Notes: generated from the sequence alone by a model not told the origin. DNA of 64,000 nucleotides from Butyricicoccus porcorum (GCF_002157465.1 NZ_NHOC01000009.1:218-64217); one strand, 5' to 3'; counted from the stretch's first letter, positions 35,892 to 44,419 are shown. Made by a program: numbers and translations.

Positions 35892-36237
35892 ATATACTCC
35901 CCCTGTTCCCCCAATTCATGCATAATTGCTACCATGTAGTGAAATATATCCAATCATAGACGGATATCCGAATTTAATCAAAATCAGTTTAGCACAGAGA
36001 GGGCAAAAAATCAAGGACTGGTTAGAGAAAGTATATGAAGTACTGTAAAATTTTGGCCGATCACGGACAGGCAAATAAATGAATATATCAATCCGCCTCC
36101 GATTTTACTTTTTTGCCAAAAAGCGAAAAAAATGTATCTTTCCGACTTTAAAAGACAGATAATCCCGTCTGACAGATCGATGCCCCCTGTATCCTTATGC
36201 TATATAATAGCAATTCTGTAATATTTTTCCTACACCT
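35892..36237. other. Intergenic region between the peptide island and xdhC
   Basis: About 350 A+T-rich bases without a credible gene. It holds the island promoter at 35986-36014, a short palindrome GCTAT-ATA-ATAGC near 36198-36210, and a weak stem AGAC...GTCT near 36150-36172. No strong terminator follows xdhC, so read-through into the island is possible. No direct repeats or tRNA-like ends that would mark an integration site were found by eye. Confidence 0.5.
35986..36014 (-). promoter_or_regulatory. Candidate promoter of the peptide-island operon
   Basis: TTGATT (36014-36009), 17-base gap, TAAACT (35991-35986). Leader length to the pqqD-like ATG would be about 90 bases. Confidence 0.5.
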
Positions 36238-37206
36238 TTAATATGCTTCAATCGGGGTAAACAACATCGTCACGTTCCCGCCGCACACCATGCCGAGGTG
36301 CGATGCCTCGCCGCCGCCCAGCTCATATTCCTGCAACTCCGGCACGCCGCCGAACAGGTCGCGCGCGCGTTGCTGCGCGGCGTGCTCGACAGAGCCGCCG
36401 CCAATGGTACCGTAACAGTTTCCATCCTCCGCGACCAACATGCGTGCACCTGCGCCGCGCGGCGCAGAGCCTTCGCGCCGGACAATCGTCACCATCACCA
36501 TGCGCCCCGGATGGTACAGCAGCTGCTGCATGATGTCAGCGGAAAGCAAACTCACTTCACGCATGGAGTTCACTTCAATCAACTCCGCTGCAATGCTGAC
36601 CGCGATTTCCTCCGGTGTATGTGCGCCGATTTTCAGCCCAATCGGACTGTGTACGGTATCCAATTGCTGTTGGGTATAGCCCAACGCGCGCATGCGCTGC
36701 ATAGCAGAAGCAACCTTTGTCTTACTGCCGATCATGCCGCAATAAGCAAACGGCACCTGCAAAATACGTGCCAGACAGGCTGCATCATCCTTGTGTCCAC
36801 GCGTGACGATGACATAGCTCGCATCCGCAGGGAGATGGGCAAGCGCCTGTGCAAACGGCTGACACAGCACACGCTCCGCCTCCGGAAACCGCTCCTGCGC
36901 CGCAAATTCGGGGCGGTCATCAATAACCGTCACAGCATAGCCGAGCATATGTCCAAGCGCACAGACCGGTTTGGAAATATGCCCGCCTCCACAGATGACC
37001 AGCTCTCTGCGGCTGGAAATGCGCTCACAAAATACCCCGGAGGCAATCGACGGAAACCGCTCCGGCTGCGGCCCACGTGCCCAGTCCGGGAACTCCCCTT
37101 CTGTTTCTGCGACCGCCATTTCTCCCATATGCGCGCCTGTGAGCGCCGTGCGCACATACAGACTGCCGCCATCCATGAGTTTCTGTGCAAGCTCCCGCAT
37201 GTCCAT
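36238..37206 (-). CDS. xdhC: XdhC/CoxI family molybdenum hydroxylase accessory protein
   Basis: A 322-residue XdhC-type protein that inserts sulfurated molybdenum cofactor into hydroxylases. A Rossmann-like segment ELVICGGGHISKPVCALGHMLGY (about residues 68-90) and the conserved YVIVTRGHKDD, FAYCGMIGSKTKV and SPIGLKIGAHTPEEIAVSIAAEL identify the C-terminal-type XdhC domain. Unusually the second part (RREGSAPRGAGARMLV, GTIGGGSVEHAA) is the CoxI-type N-terminal domain, here placed after it; this reversed order is typical of selenium-dependent hydroxylase XdhC. AAGGAGGATATAAGGC precedes the ATG. It is the last gene of the SDMH operon. Confidence 0.92.
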   Translation of the reverse strand: MDMRELAQKLMDGGSLYVRTALTGAHMGEMAVAETEGEFPDWARGPQPERFPSIASGVFCERISSRRELVICGGGHISKPVCALGHMLGYAVTVIDDRPEFAAQERFPEAERVLCQPFAQALAHLPADASYVIVTRGHKDDAACLARILQVPFAYCGMIGSKTKVASAMQRMRALGYTQQQLDTVHSPIGLKIGAHTPEEIAVSIAAELIEVNSMREVSLLSADIMQQLLYHPGRMVMVTIVRREGSAPRGAGARMLVAEDGNCYGTIGGGSVEHAAQQRARDLFGGVPELQEYELGGGEASHLGMVCGGNVTMLFTPIEAY

Positions 37207-37220
37207 GCCTTATATCCTCC

Positions 37221-37451
37221 TTATACTATGTGAATATCCTGCGGAACAACCCCGCCGTCCTGCATCACAGCGATCAGAATCTCTTTCTCCTCCGGTGCGG
37301 CAAGCCAGGACAACCCGCACCCCGCCGTAATTTCACGCGGCACGGGAATCAGCCGTCCCGGTGCTCCTGCTGCATGACAGATCTTTTCCATTTTGAGTGC
37401 CATGGTTGTCGTTTCAAACGTGAGAATAAGCCGTGGTGGTTTCTGTCGCAT
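37221..37451 (-). CDS. DUF3343 putative Se/S carrier protein
   Basis: A 76-residue protein of the DUF3343 family: residues 8-18 LILTFETTTMA, then ALKMEKICHAAGAPGRLIPVPREITAGCGLSW. The conserved GCGLSW Cys could carry sulfide or selenide, as proposed for this family because it travels with selenium genes. The overlap of its start with the cysteine desulfurase stop by one base shows they are coupled; a transfer of selenium from desulfurase to this carrier is a reasonable inference. Confidence 0.82.
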   Translation of the reverse strand: MRQKPPRLILTFETTTMALKMEKICHAAGAPGRLIPVPREITAGCGLSWLAAPEEKEILIAVMQDGGVVPQDIHIV

Positions 37452-38605
37452 CAGCTGTCCTCCTGTGTAAGTTCCGTCACCGCATCGACTGCGGCGCGCA
37501 CCTCGTCTTCCGTGTTAAAATAGCTGAAGCTGAACCTCACCAGCCCACCGTGTTCCGTGCCGAACGCCCGGTGCACCAGCGGCGCACAGTGTGCGCCCGC
37601 ACGCGTGCAGATACCGTAGTCCTGCATCAGCACATCGCTCACCTCGCCTGCATCCCAACCGGAAAGCCCCAGTGTGACAATCGCCGCACGGTTGTCCGTC
37701 GTCCAGTCGCCGTATACCATTACGCCATCCAATCTGCGTATTGCGTCATAAAACGCACGCGCCAGCGCAATTTCCCGCATATGAATGGCGGATGGGCCGG
37801 TTTTCATGACAAAATCCAGCGCCGCCGACAGTCCGGCAATGCCGGGCGTGTTCAGTGTGCCCGCCTCGAGTGCAGTCGGATAATCCGACGGATGCTCATG
37901 GGAAAAGCTGTGCACCCCGCTCCCGCCGACGCGCAGCGGAGCAATGCGCACACCGTCTGCCACGCACAGCACACCCGTACCCTGTGGGCCGAGAAGTCCC
38001 TTGTGTCCCGGCATGCACAGTGCCGAAATACCCATGCGCTGCATGTCGATGTCGAAGGCACCCGCACTCTGTGCGGCGTCCACAACAAATAAAATGCCGT
38101 GCGCGCGGCAATACAAACCGATTGTTTCAATGTCCATGACATTGCCCGTCACATTGGACGCATGTGCGCACACAACGGCGCGCGTATCCGGTCGGATGGC
38201 GGCGATGATATCCCGTTCCTCCACCCGTCCGGTCGTTCGATCCATCGGAACAATGGTCAGCTGCGCGCCGCACTGCTCTGCACGATACAGCGGTCGCAGA
38301 ACAGAATTGTGCTCCGCCTCTGTCGTCACCACATGGTCGCCCGGACGGATCAGTCCGCCGATGGCGGTATTCAGCGCATCCGTTGTATTGAACATCATAC
38401 AGACCCGCGTTGGGTCATTCACACCAAACAGCTCAGCCAGCTTTTCGCGCGCTTCATAGATCACGCGTCCGGCGGACAGCGTCGCCTCATGGGCACCGCG
38501 CCCGGCGTTGCCGAGATGCAAAATCGCATCCGCCACCGCCTGTGCCACCTGCGGCGGCTTGTGCAGACTGGTTGCCGCGCTGTCGAGATAAATCACCGCG
38601 CACAC
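37451..38605 (-). CDS. Cysteine desulfurase-like aminotransferase class V protein
   Basis: A 384-residue PLP enzyme. The N-terminus IYLDSAATSLHKPP is typical of SufS/CsdA enzymes; the PLP Lys is in MPGHKGLLGPQGTGVL (about residue 197), the cofactor-stacking region is TTEAEHNSV, VDAAQSAGAF holds the PLP-binding Asp, and RAGAHCAPLVH (about 335-345) holds the catalytic Cys. It likely releases sulfur or selenium from (seleno)cysteine for the molybdenum hydroxylase cofactor, given its place between DUF3343 and the MOSC-MogA gene. The upstream gene overlaps it by 13 bases. Confidence 0.9.
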   Translation of the reverse strand: MCAVIYLDSAATSLHKPPQVAQAVADAILHLGNAGRGAHEATLSAGRVIYEAREKLAELFGVNDPTRVCMMFNTTDALNTAIGGLIRPGDHVVTTEAEHNSVLRPLYRAEQCGAQLTIVPMDRTTGRVEERDIIAAIRPDTRAVVCAHASNVTGNVMDIETIGLYCRAHGILFVVDAAQSAGAFDIDMQRMGISALCMPGHKGLLGPQGTGVLCVADGVRIAPLRVGGSGVHSFSHEHPSDYPTALEAGTLNTPGIAGLSAALDFVMKTGPSAIHMREIALARAFYDAIRRLDGVMVYGDWTTDNRAAIVTLGLSGWDAGEVSDVLMQDYGICTRAGAHCAPLVHRAFGTEHGGLVRFSFSYFNTEDEVRAAVDAVTELTQEDS

Positions 38606-39507
38606 TCTCCTTCCGCCGACTTGAGCAGCGCGATTCCATGACCGAGTGTATCGATGACAAAACCGAGATTTTCCGCCGCGCCCTTCGGGCTGCCCGGCAG
38701 ATTGACAATCAGCGCGCGGGCACGGATCCCGGCAGTTGCCCGGCTGAGCATGGCGCGCGGCGTGATGGCCAGCGAGCCGGCCCGCATCGCCTCTGCGATG
38801 CCGGGTGTCCAGCGTGTAAGCACAGATTCAGTCGCCTCCGGCGTGACATCGCGCGGCGCAAAACCTGTGCCGCCCGTGGTCAGAATCAGATCTGCCCTGT
38901 CCTCATCGCACAGCATGCGAAGCGTCTGTGCAATGGTGTCAAAATCGTCAGGAATGATCTGTGTATGCACAATATGATATCCATGGTTCTCTGCCAGCGC
39001 GCATACAGCCGGCCCGCTTTTGTCCTCGCGCAGACCTGCTGCGCCCTTGTCGCTGATCGTCAGCACTGCCGCACGCCAGATGACCTGAACGGTGTCCCCG
39101 ACCGCGACACTGCCGCCGCGCAGCACGCGCGCAAATACGCCCTCCTTCGGCATGATGCACTCACCCATGCGCTGTGCAATCTCACAGGAGGAATGGCAGG
39201 TCTTGCCGATCTGTGTGAGTTCCAGCAGGGCACTGCCGCCGATGCGCAGCTGACAGCCGACTGGCAGCGTCTTCAAATCCAGCCCGGACACCGCCAAATT
39301 TTCGCCAAATGCGCCCGGAATCACACCCGCACCGCGCGCATTGAACGCGTCGATGCTGTCCTGGCTGAGCAGGCTGACCTGTCTGTGCCAATTTCCGCCG
39401 TGTGCGTCACCCTCCAGACCGAAGTTTTCCACCAGCACACCGCTTTCGATATTCTGTTTTACCGTACCGCGCCGCTCACTGCGGCAGACCGAAGTAATCA
39501 CTACCAA
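38593..39507 (-). CDS. MOSC domain-MogA fusion protein
   Basis: A 304-residue fusion. Residues 1-140 form a MOSC domain (VCRSERRG, GDAHGGNWHRQVSLLS, IPGAFGENLAVSG, IGKTCHSSC with the conserved Cys), a fold that handles sulfur for molybdenum cofactor. Residues 143-304 are MogA/MoaB-like molybdopterin adenylyltransferase (LTISDKGAAGLREDKSGP, LILTTGGTGFAPRDVTPEAT, IVNLPGSPKGAAEN). I chose the TTG at 39507 because GGAGG lies 8 bases upstream and it gives the usual MOSC N-terminus; a frame-open ATG at 39552 lies inside moeA. It follows moeA by 26 bases. Confidence 0.88.
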   Translation of the reverse strand: MVVITSVCRSERRGTVKQNIESGVLVENFGLEGDAHGGNWHRQVSLLSQDSIDAFNARGAGVIPGAFGENLAVSGLDLKTLPVGCQLRIGGSALLELTQIGKTCHSSCEIAQRMGECIMPKEGVFARVLRGGSVAVGDTVQVIWRAAVLTISDKGAAGLREDKSGPAVCALAENHGYHIVHTQIIPDDFDTIAQTLRMLCDEDRADLILTTGGTGFAPRDVTPEATESVLTRWTPGIAEAMRAGSLAITPRAMLSRATAGIRARALIVNLPGSPKGAAENLGFVIDTLGHGIALLKSAEGECAR

Positions 39508-39533
39508 CGCATTGTCCTCCAACGATTCTTTGT

Positions 39534-40550
39534 TCAGCCGCCGAAACCGCACGCCGGATATGTGCAGGTTTCGCAGCCTTCACACAGGCCGCCAACTGCC
39601 TGTGCAACGATATCTTCGCGTGTGATGCGCTCGCCCGCCAGCAGGCGCGGCACAATCAGGTCAAAAATCGTGCGGCGCGCAAACATGACACAGCCGGGCA
39701 GGCCGACAACCGGCACCTCACCCGCATAGGCGAGCATAAACATCGCGCCCGGCAGCACCGGTGCACCATAGCTGACCGGCTCCGCCACCCGGCGGATTGC
39801 CGCAGGCGTGCGGTCATCCGGGTCGACCGACATGCCGCCTGTCACTTCGACCAGTGTCGCGCCCTGTGCGATAAAATCGATAATTGCCTGTGCAATCGCC
39901 TCTTCCTCATCGCCGGGGAACACCTGCCCGATGACCTCGGCGCCGCATTCTGCCGCCTTTGCGCGCAGCACATCGCCAAAGCTGTCCTTGATGCGCCCCG
40001 ACTGGATTTCCGAGCCGGTAGTAACGATGCCGATTTTCGCCGGCTTCAACGGCACGATTTCCATCACAGGTGCGTGTGCGGCACAGATTTCCTCAAACCG
40101 CTGTACGGTTTCCTCTTTGACCGCGAGCGGGATGACGCGCGTACCTGCGACCTGCTTGCCCTTGCGGATCAGTCGGTCGGGGCGGATGGTGGCAAGACAG
40201 ATCTCCGGGTCACGGCACAGATCATAAACCGCCGCGCGGTCGATTTTCAAAATGCCGTCGCAGTCCGCCTTTAAATTGATTTTCCCCTCACTGGGTGCGC
40301 CGCCACTGATGTTGGCACCGCATACCGCGCGCGCCATGCGCGCCGCCGCGTCATTTTCATGCACATAACCGTCGCCCAAATCCCAGACATACAGGTGGCG
40401 CTTGCCCATGTCGAGCAGATGCGGGATGTCCTCCTCCGTGACAATATGCCCCTTTTTGAACGCCGCACCCTTGCGCACGCCCGGGATAATTTCCGTCAGA
40501 TCATGGCAGAGCACCATGCCGACCGCTTTTTCCGTTTCAATCAGCTTCAA
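39534..40550 (-). CDS. moeA: MoeA-like molybdopterin molybdotransferase
   Basis: A 338-residue MoeA-type protein, which inserts molybdate into molybdopterin. Signatures: KIGIVTTGSEIQSGRIKDSF, VEVTGGMSVDPDDRTPAAIR and LPGAMFMLAYAGEVPVVGLPGCVMF. It lacks the full N-terminal MoeA core and ends with a Cys cluster CEGCETCTYPACGFGG that may bind a metal cluster. The start is TTG at 40550, overlapping the yqeB stop (TTGA), which explains why no ATG fits. The short form with a C-terminal Cys motif is the version common in SDMH loci. Confidence 0.9.
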   Translation of the reverse strand: MKLIETEKAVGMVLCHDLTEIIPGVRKGAAFKKGHIVTEEDIPHLLDMGKRHLYVWDLGDGYVHENDAAARMARAVCGANISGGAPSEGKINLKADCDGILKIDRAAVYDLCRDPEICLATIRPDRLIRKGKQVAGTRVIPLAVKEETVQRFEEICAAHAPVMEIVPLKPAKIGIVTTGSEIQSGRIKDSFGDVLRAKAAECGAEVIGQVFPGDEEEAIAQAIIDFIAQGATLVEVTGGMSVDPDDRTPAAIRRVAEPVSYGAPVLPGAMFMLAYAGEVPVVGLPGCVMFARRTIFDLIVPRLLAGERITREDIVAQAVGGLCEGCETCTYPACGFGG

Positions 40551-41359
40551 AAAAACTGCACTCCCTTCTGTCTGCCGAGTACGAGCAGCGCTTCCATTAC
40601 ACCGCCCGCGATACACCGCGCTTTATCTGAAATCGTGACGCAGTTGTTTTTCTGCTCGCCGCGCGGGTCAATATCCGCGAGCTTCATGCCCTTCGGCACA
40701 TCAAAGCCATCGCGCAGGATGCCGCGCAGCACACCGGTCAGGCTTGCATATACCGGTGTTTCTCCCACATAGCCGAGCACCTCGCCCTGTTCCACCTCGT
40801 CACCGATGCGGTGTACACCGCGCATGATTCCCGCCGCGGGCGAATGCATGACGCGTTGTGCGCCAAAGCCCTTGATAAGGCCGGGAACACCGGTATTCGG
40901 CAGCGCCTGCCCATCATAAATCGGGCGGCCGAGATTGTGCCCGCGCATGGTCTCAATCACGGCATGACAGTCATCCGGCGCGGTGAATCCAGGGCCGAGT
41001 GCCACGACAACAGGCGCCATATCTGCGCGCGTGCCGCAATTGCGCTTTGCAATAATCGCGTCGACCAGCGCCGCAGGCTCCAGCTCCGCAAGGCAGTCCG
41101 CCTGCTCATCGATGAGCAGCGGAATCTCACCGCGTGCAATCACTTCCCATGCCTGTGCAGGCGTGTCGATGCGGCGGCAGGTGATACCCTCCACCGTCTG
41201 CGAGCCGTCATAGACCGCCTCGCAGAACGCGGCCAATCGCCGGATTGCCGCAGGCTGGCGGCATTCCAGTGCAAGCACGGCAATGCCGCAGCGGTACAGA
41301 TGTGCCAGCACGCCGCTGGCAAGATCACCTGCGCCGCGCACAACGACCAATCGGCTCAC
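40547..41359 (-). CDS. yqeB: Selenium-dependent molybdenum hydroxylase protein YqeB
   Basis: A 270-residue protein of the YqeB/EF2563 family, a marker for labile-selenium molybdenum hydroxylases. It begins with a Rossmann-like VVRGAGDLASGVLAHLYRCGI (residues 6-26), has LLIDEQADCL, VVVALGPGFTAPDDCHAVIETMRGHNLG, and ends with a hybrid-like GEVLGYVGETPVYASLTGVLRGI and DIDPRGEQKNNCVTISDKARCIAGG. Its exact reaction is not known. It overlaps yedF by 4 bases (ATGA) and moeA by TTGA, so three genes are translationally chained. Confidence 0.92.
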   Translation of the reverse strand: MSRLVVVRGAGDLASGVLAHLYRCGIAVLALECRQPAAIRRLAAFCEAVYDGSQTVEGITCRRIDTPAQAWEVIARGEIPLLIDEQADCLAELEPAALVDAIIAKRNCGTRADMAPVVVALGPGFTAPDDCHAVIETMRGHNLGRPIYDGQALPNTGVPGLIKGFGAQRVMHSPAAGIMRGVHRIGDEVEQGEVLGYVGETPVYASLTGVLRGILRDGFDVPKGMKLADIDPRGEQKNNCVTISDKARCIAGGVMEALLVLGRQKGVQFF

Positions 41360-41961
41360 GGGCGGATCACCTTGCCCGCCTGGCTCATGGTTTCACAGAT
41401 CACGTACATATTGGTGACGCTGCCGACTGCCAGTTTTTCAGTCAGTCCGTAAAAATTCAGGCAAGTGCCGCAGGTCAGCACCTCACAGCCCGCCTCTTCC
41501 AGCTTTTTGAGGTCAGCAATGGTCTCCGGCACCTCGCTGGACAGCTTCGCGCCGCCGTTATATAACAGCACGGTGTCCGGGACGGTATCCATCTGTGTCA
41601 GCGCAAATACAAAGCCCTTCATGAGCGCATGACCCAGCTCGTCATTTCCGCTGCCTATCGTATCAGAGGACAACACGACAACGGTTTTGCCGGATGGTGC
41701 GGGCTGGCAGGACGTCGGTTCGTCCGCACGAATTTCCGTCTGTGCGCCCATCGTGATCTCGACAAAATAAGCTCCGTCCTCTGTCGCGCCGTCTGTCACA
41801 GCACAGTGCTTCTGCTGTGCCATCTTAGTCAGATTCTGTACGGCAATTTCGTTGTCAACCAGCACGCGGATGATCTCGCCCTCCGCCGCCTGCGCCATCG
41901 CCTTTTTTGCCTCCACAACCGGAAGCGGGCACGCCATGCCCTTTGCATCTACTGTCGTCAT
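41356..41961 (-). CDS. yedF: Sulfurtransferase-like selenium protein YedF
   Basis: A 201-residue protein with an N-terminal TusA-like domain (DAKGMACPLPVVEAKKAM, residues 4-21, with the conserved CPxP Cys) and a C-terminal DsrE-like domain (VVVLSSDTIGSGNDELGHALMKGF...LYNGGAKL...GCEVLTCGTCLNFYGL). This pairing defines YedF, which is thought to deliver selenium. The start at 41961 has AAAGGAGA 8 bases upstream; a frame extension adds seven residues without support. Confidence 0.92.
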   Translation of the reverse strand: MTTVDAKGMACPLPVVEAKKAMAQAAEGEIIRVLVDNEIAVQNLTKMAQQKHCAVTDGATEDGAYFVEITMGAQTEIRADEPTSCQPAPSGKTVVVLSSDTIGSGNDELGHALMKGFVFALTQMDTVPDTVLLYNGGAKLSSEVPETIADLKKLEEAGCEVLTCGTCLNFYGLTEKLAVGSVTNMYVICETMSQAGKVIRP

Positions 41962-41984
41962 CCTGTATGTCTCCTTTTTCAAAA

Positions 41985-42473
41985 TCAGTCCTGTGCCTGT
42001 GCGGCGGCAGCCTGAAGCGTGTCGCCTGCCAGACGATAGGTTGTCCAGCCGTTCATCGGAACAGCACCAAAAGACCGGTAAAAATCAATGCTCGGCTGGT
42101 TCCAATCCAGACAGCACCATTCCATGCGCCCACAGCCCTGCTCTGCGGCAATCTTTGCCACCTGCGTGAACAGTGCCTTGCCATAGCCCTTTTTGCGGTG
42201 CTCCGGCAGCACGAAAATATCTTCGAGATAAATGCCTGCGCGCCCGACAAAGGTCGAGAAATTATGGAAAAACAGCGCAAAGCCGACTTCTGTTCCATCC
42301 TCCATCGCAAAGATGACCTCTGCGCTCTTCTTTTCAAACACCCATTCGCGCAACAGCGCTTCGGTTGTCACGACTTCATCCGACATTTTTTCGTATTCGG
42401 CAATGCCCTTGATAAAAAACAGAATTTTATCGACGTCGTCCTCCGTCGCATATCGAAACTCAACTGGATTCAT
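41985..42473 (-). CDS. GNAT N-acetyltransferase, diamine acetyltransferase-like
   Basis: A 162-residue acetyltransferase of the spermidine/spermine (SSAT-like) subgroup: RYATEDDVDKILFFIKGIAEYEKM, FFHNFSTFVGRAGIYLEDIFV and the acetyl-CoA loop LPEHRKKGYGKALF (about 93-106). It lies inside the SDMH operon, 23 bases before yedF and 13 after selD, but has no evident part in that pathway. The acceptor may be a small amine or thialysine. Confidence 0.88.
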   Translation of the reverse strand: MNPVEFRYATEDDVDKILFFIKGIAEYEKMSDEVVTTEALLREWVFEKKSAEVIFAMEDGTEVGFALFFHNFSTFVGRAGIYLEDIFVLPEHRKKGYGKALFTQVAKIAAEQGCGRMEWCCLDWNQPSIDFYRSFGAVPMNGWTTYRLAGDTLQAAAAQAQD

Positions 42474-42486
42474 AAAAAAACTCTCC

Positions 42487-43515
42487 TTATTTTGTCACAA
42501 TGATATCACAATCCATACGCGGTACAATGCTGCCGATGATGCCGCAGCGCAGACCGAGCGCACGGATCTCCGCCAGCAGGGCTTCCGCCTGCCGCTCCGG
42601 CACGCTCATGAGCAAACCGCCGGAGGTCTGCGGGTCAAACAGAACTTCCTCCAGCGCAAAGTCATCGACCGCAAACCGTACCTTTCCTTGCAGGAAATTG
42701 CGTGTGCGCTGTGCCGCCGCGGTCAGCAAAAATTCCTCCGCACATTGGCGCGCGCCGTCCAGCATCGGGACACTGTCCGCACGCACCACCGCCGAATACG
42801 CCGGTTGGATCATCTCGCGCAAATGTCCGAGCACGCCGAAGCCGGTCACATCCGTGCAGGCGTGCACTTCATACGGCATCGACGCTTCACACGCCCAGCG
42901 ATTGAGCGTCGTCATCGACTGCACTGCCGCATCAAACCATTCCTGTTTTGCCTGTCCGACGCGGTTTGCCGTCATAATCAGCCCCACACCCAACGGCTTG
43001 GTTAAAATCAGGCAGTCGCCGATGCGGCACGTATTATTCGTGCGGATTTTGTCCGGGTGCACTGTGCCCATGACCGACAGGCCGTATTTGACATCGCTGT
43101 CCGCAATGGAATGTCCGCCGACCAGACTTGCGCCCGCCTCGCGCACCTTCTCACTGCCGCCCGTCATAATGGCGCCCAGAATATTCAAATCCATGTTTTC
43201 CGGGAAGCAGACGATGTTGAGTGCGGTTTTCGCTGTTCCTCCCATCGCCCAGATGTCACTGAGGGCATTGGCCGCCGCAATCTGTCCGAACAGATATGGG
43301 TCTTCCAGCATCGGCGGGAAAAAGTCCAGCGTCTGCACGACTGCAATGTCATCTGTCAGCCGATACACAGCCGCATCGTCCGATGATTCACAGCCGACCA
43401 ACAGCTGTTCATCGGTCGGTTTGGGCAGCCGGGACAGCACGCGCTCGAGCACGGCTGGACCGAGCTTTGCCGTACAGCCGCCGCCTTTGCAAAACAGCTT
43501 GTTTGTTTGTTCCAT
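42487..43515 (-). CDS. selD: Selenide, water dikinase (SelD)
   Basis: A 342-residue enzyme making selenophosphate from selenide and ATP. The active-site loop is [10 protein letters not shown] (residues 11-20): the catalytic Cys is Cys14 encoded by TGT, and the second Cys of E. coli SelD is Ala here. The PurM-like core shows [35 protein letters not shown] and [16 protein letters not shown]. With no selA, selB or tRNA-Sec in view, and with yqeB, yqeC and xdhC nearby, this SelD probably feeds the selenium cofactor of a molybdenum hydroxylase. First gene of the operon, with its own promoter. Confidence 0.95.
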   Translation of the reverse strand: MEQTNKLFCKGGGCTAKLGPAVLERVLSRLPKPTDEQLLVGCESSDDAAVYRLTDDIAVVQTLDFFPPMLEDPYLFGQIAAANALSDIWAMGGTAKTALNIVCFPENMDLNILGAIMTGGSEKVREAGASLVGGHSIADSDVKYGLSVMGTVHPDKIRTNNTCRIGDCLILTKPLGVGLIMTANRVGQAKQEWFDAAVQSMTTLNRWACEASMPYEVHACTDVTGFGVLGHLREMIQPAYSAVVRADSVPMLDGARQCAEEFLLTAAAQRTRNFLQGKVRFAVDDFALEEVLFDPQTSGGLLMSVPERQAEALLAEIRALGLRCGIIGSIVPRMDCDIIVTK

Positions 43516-43563
43516 TTCGTTCTCCTTTGAATAGAATCACGATATTGCAGTATTTCTCTATTA

Positions 43564-43592
43564 TCATACCGCATCTGCGCACATCCCGCAAT
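43564..43592 (-). promoter_or_regulatory. Promoter of the selD operon
   Basis: TTGCGG (43592-43587), 17-base gap, TATGAT (43569-43564), about 49 bases upstream of the selD ATG. Confidence 0.6.
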
Positions 43593-43604
43593 CATTTCGA
43601 CAGC

Positions 43605-43635
43605 AAAACAGCCGCCTGTAGCCAGACGGCTGTTC
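43605..43635 (-). terminator. Terminator of the nitrilase gene
   Basis: ACAGCCG / CGGCTGT (43609-43615, 43628-43634), followed on the minus strand by TTTT; its base overlaps the last two bases of the nitrilase stop codon. Confidence 0.8.
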
Positions 43636-44419
43636 ATCCAATCGGCACGCGATCATGCAGTGCCGGAAATCTTCTGCGAAAGCGCTGCGCTTCGTTGAGA
43701 TCGAGCTCTGCCACCAGTATCTGTTCCGCTTCGTCCGCTTCTGCGAGCACCGTTCCATCCGGCGCGACTGCCATGCTGTGCCCGGCACCGACTGTGCCGC
43801 CGCAGTCACCGGTGTGGTTGCACGCCAGCAGAAAACTCTGATTTTCCAGTGCCCGCGCGCGGCAGAACAGTCGCCAGTCGTCCAGCCGCTGCTGCGGCCA
43901 GGCGGCTGTCACCGCGAACAGTGTTGCGCCGTTGTCCACCATGCGCCGAAACTGTTCCGGAAACCGCAGGTCATAGCAGGTGGACAAGCCCACAATGCCA
44001 TAGGCGGTAAACACCTCGCCCGTATGCCGGCCGGGTGTGAGCAGCATGTGCTCCTGTGAATCATAACCGAACAGATGGATTTTGCGATAGCTGCCGAGCA
44101 GATACCCGTTTGCATCGAGCACAGCGGTGGTATTGTACCGTTTCCCATCCGGCGTGCGCTCGACAAAGCTGCCTGTCACAATATGGCTGTGCAGCCGCCG
44201 CGCCCACGGCGTCAGGCGGGCAATCGTCAGCCCGTGCAGCGGTTCCTCTTCCTGTGCATAGCGGTCATAATTGCAGAACCCAACGCCCCACAGCTCAGGC
44301 AGCATAATAAAATCAATATCCTGACCCTCCAGACCGGCGAGCAGGCGTTCCACACGCAGCCAGCGTTCGGCAGGTGTCTCGCTGTCACAGACACAAAGCT
44401 GTATGAGTGCCGCTTTCAT
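43634..44419 (-). CDS. Carbon-nitrogen hydrolase (nitrilase superfamily)
   Basis: A 261-residue amidase-type hydrolase. The Glu-Lys-Cys triad is visible: Glu42 in FIMLPELWGVGF, Lys in GSYRKIHLFGYD (about 113) and Cys in GLSTCYDLRFPEQFR (about 147). The substrate cannot be set from sequence alone; omega-amidase-like or N-carbamoyl substrates are possible. It overlaps the flavodoxin-like gene by 4 bases (ATGA) and ends at a terminator before selD, so it is a separate unit from the selenium operon. Confidence 0.9.
   Translation of the reverse strand: MKAALIQLCVCDSETPAERWLRVERLLAGLEGQDIDFIMLPELWGVGFCNYDRYAQEEEPLHGLTIARLTPWARRLHSHIVTGSFVERTPDGKRYNTTAVLDANGYLLGSYRKIHLFGYDSQEHMLLTPGRHTGEVFTAYGIVGLSTCYDLRFPEQFRRMVDNGATLFAVTAAWPQQRLDDWRLFCRARALENQSFLLACNHTGDCGGTVGAGHSMAVAPDGTVLAEADEAEQILVAELDLNEAQRFRRRFPALHDRVPIG

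Noticed and set aside
36298-37233. 311-residue plus-strand frame
   Set aside because: Complement of xdhC, which has a clear family match.
38410-39729. 439-residue plus-strand frame
   Set aside because: Complement of the desulfurase, MOSC-MogA and moeA genes; crosses three genes and has no motif.
43470-43520. Selenocysteine codon in selD
   Set aside because: The active-site codon reads TGT, not TGA, and there is no in-frame TGA.
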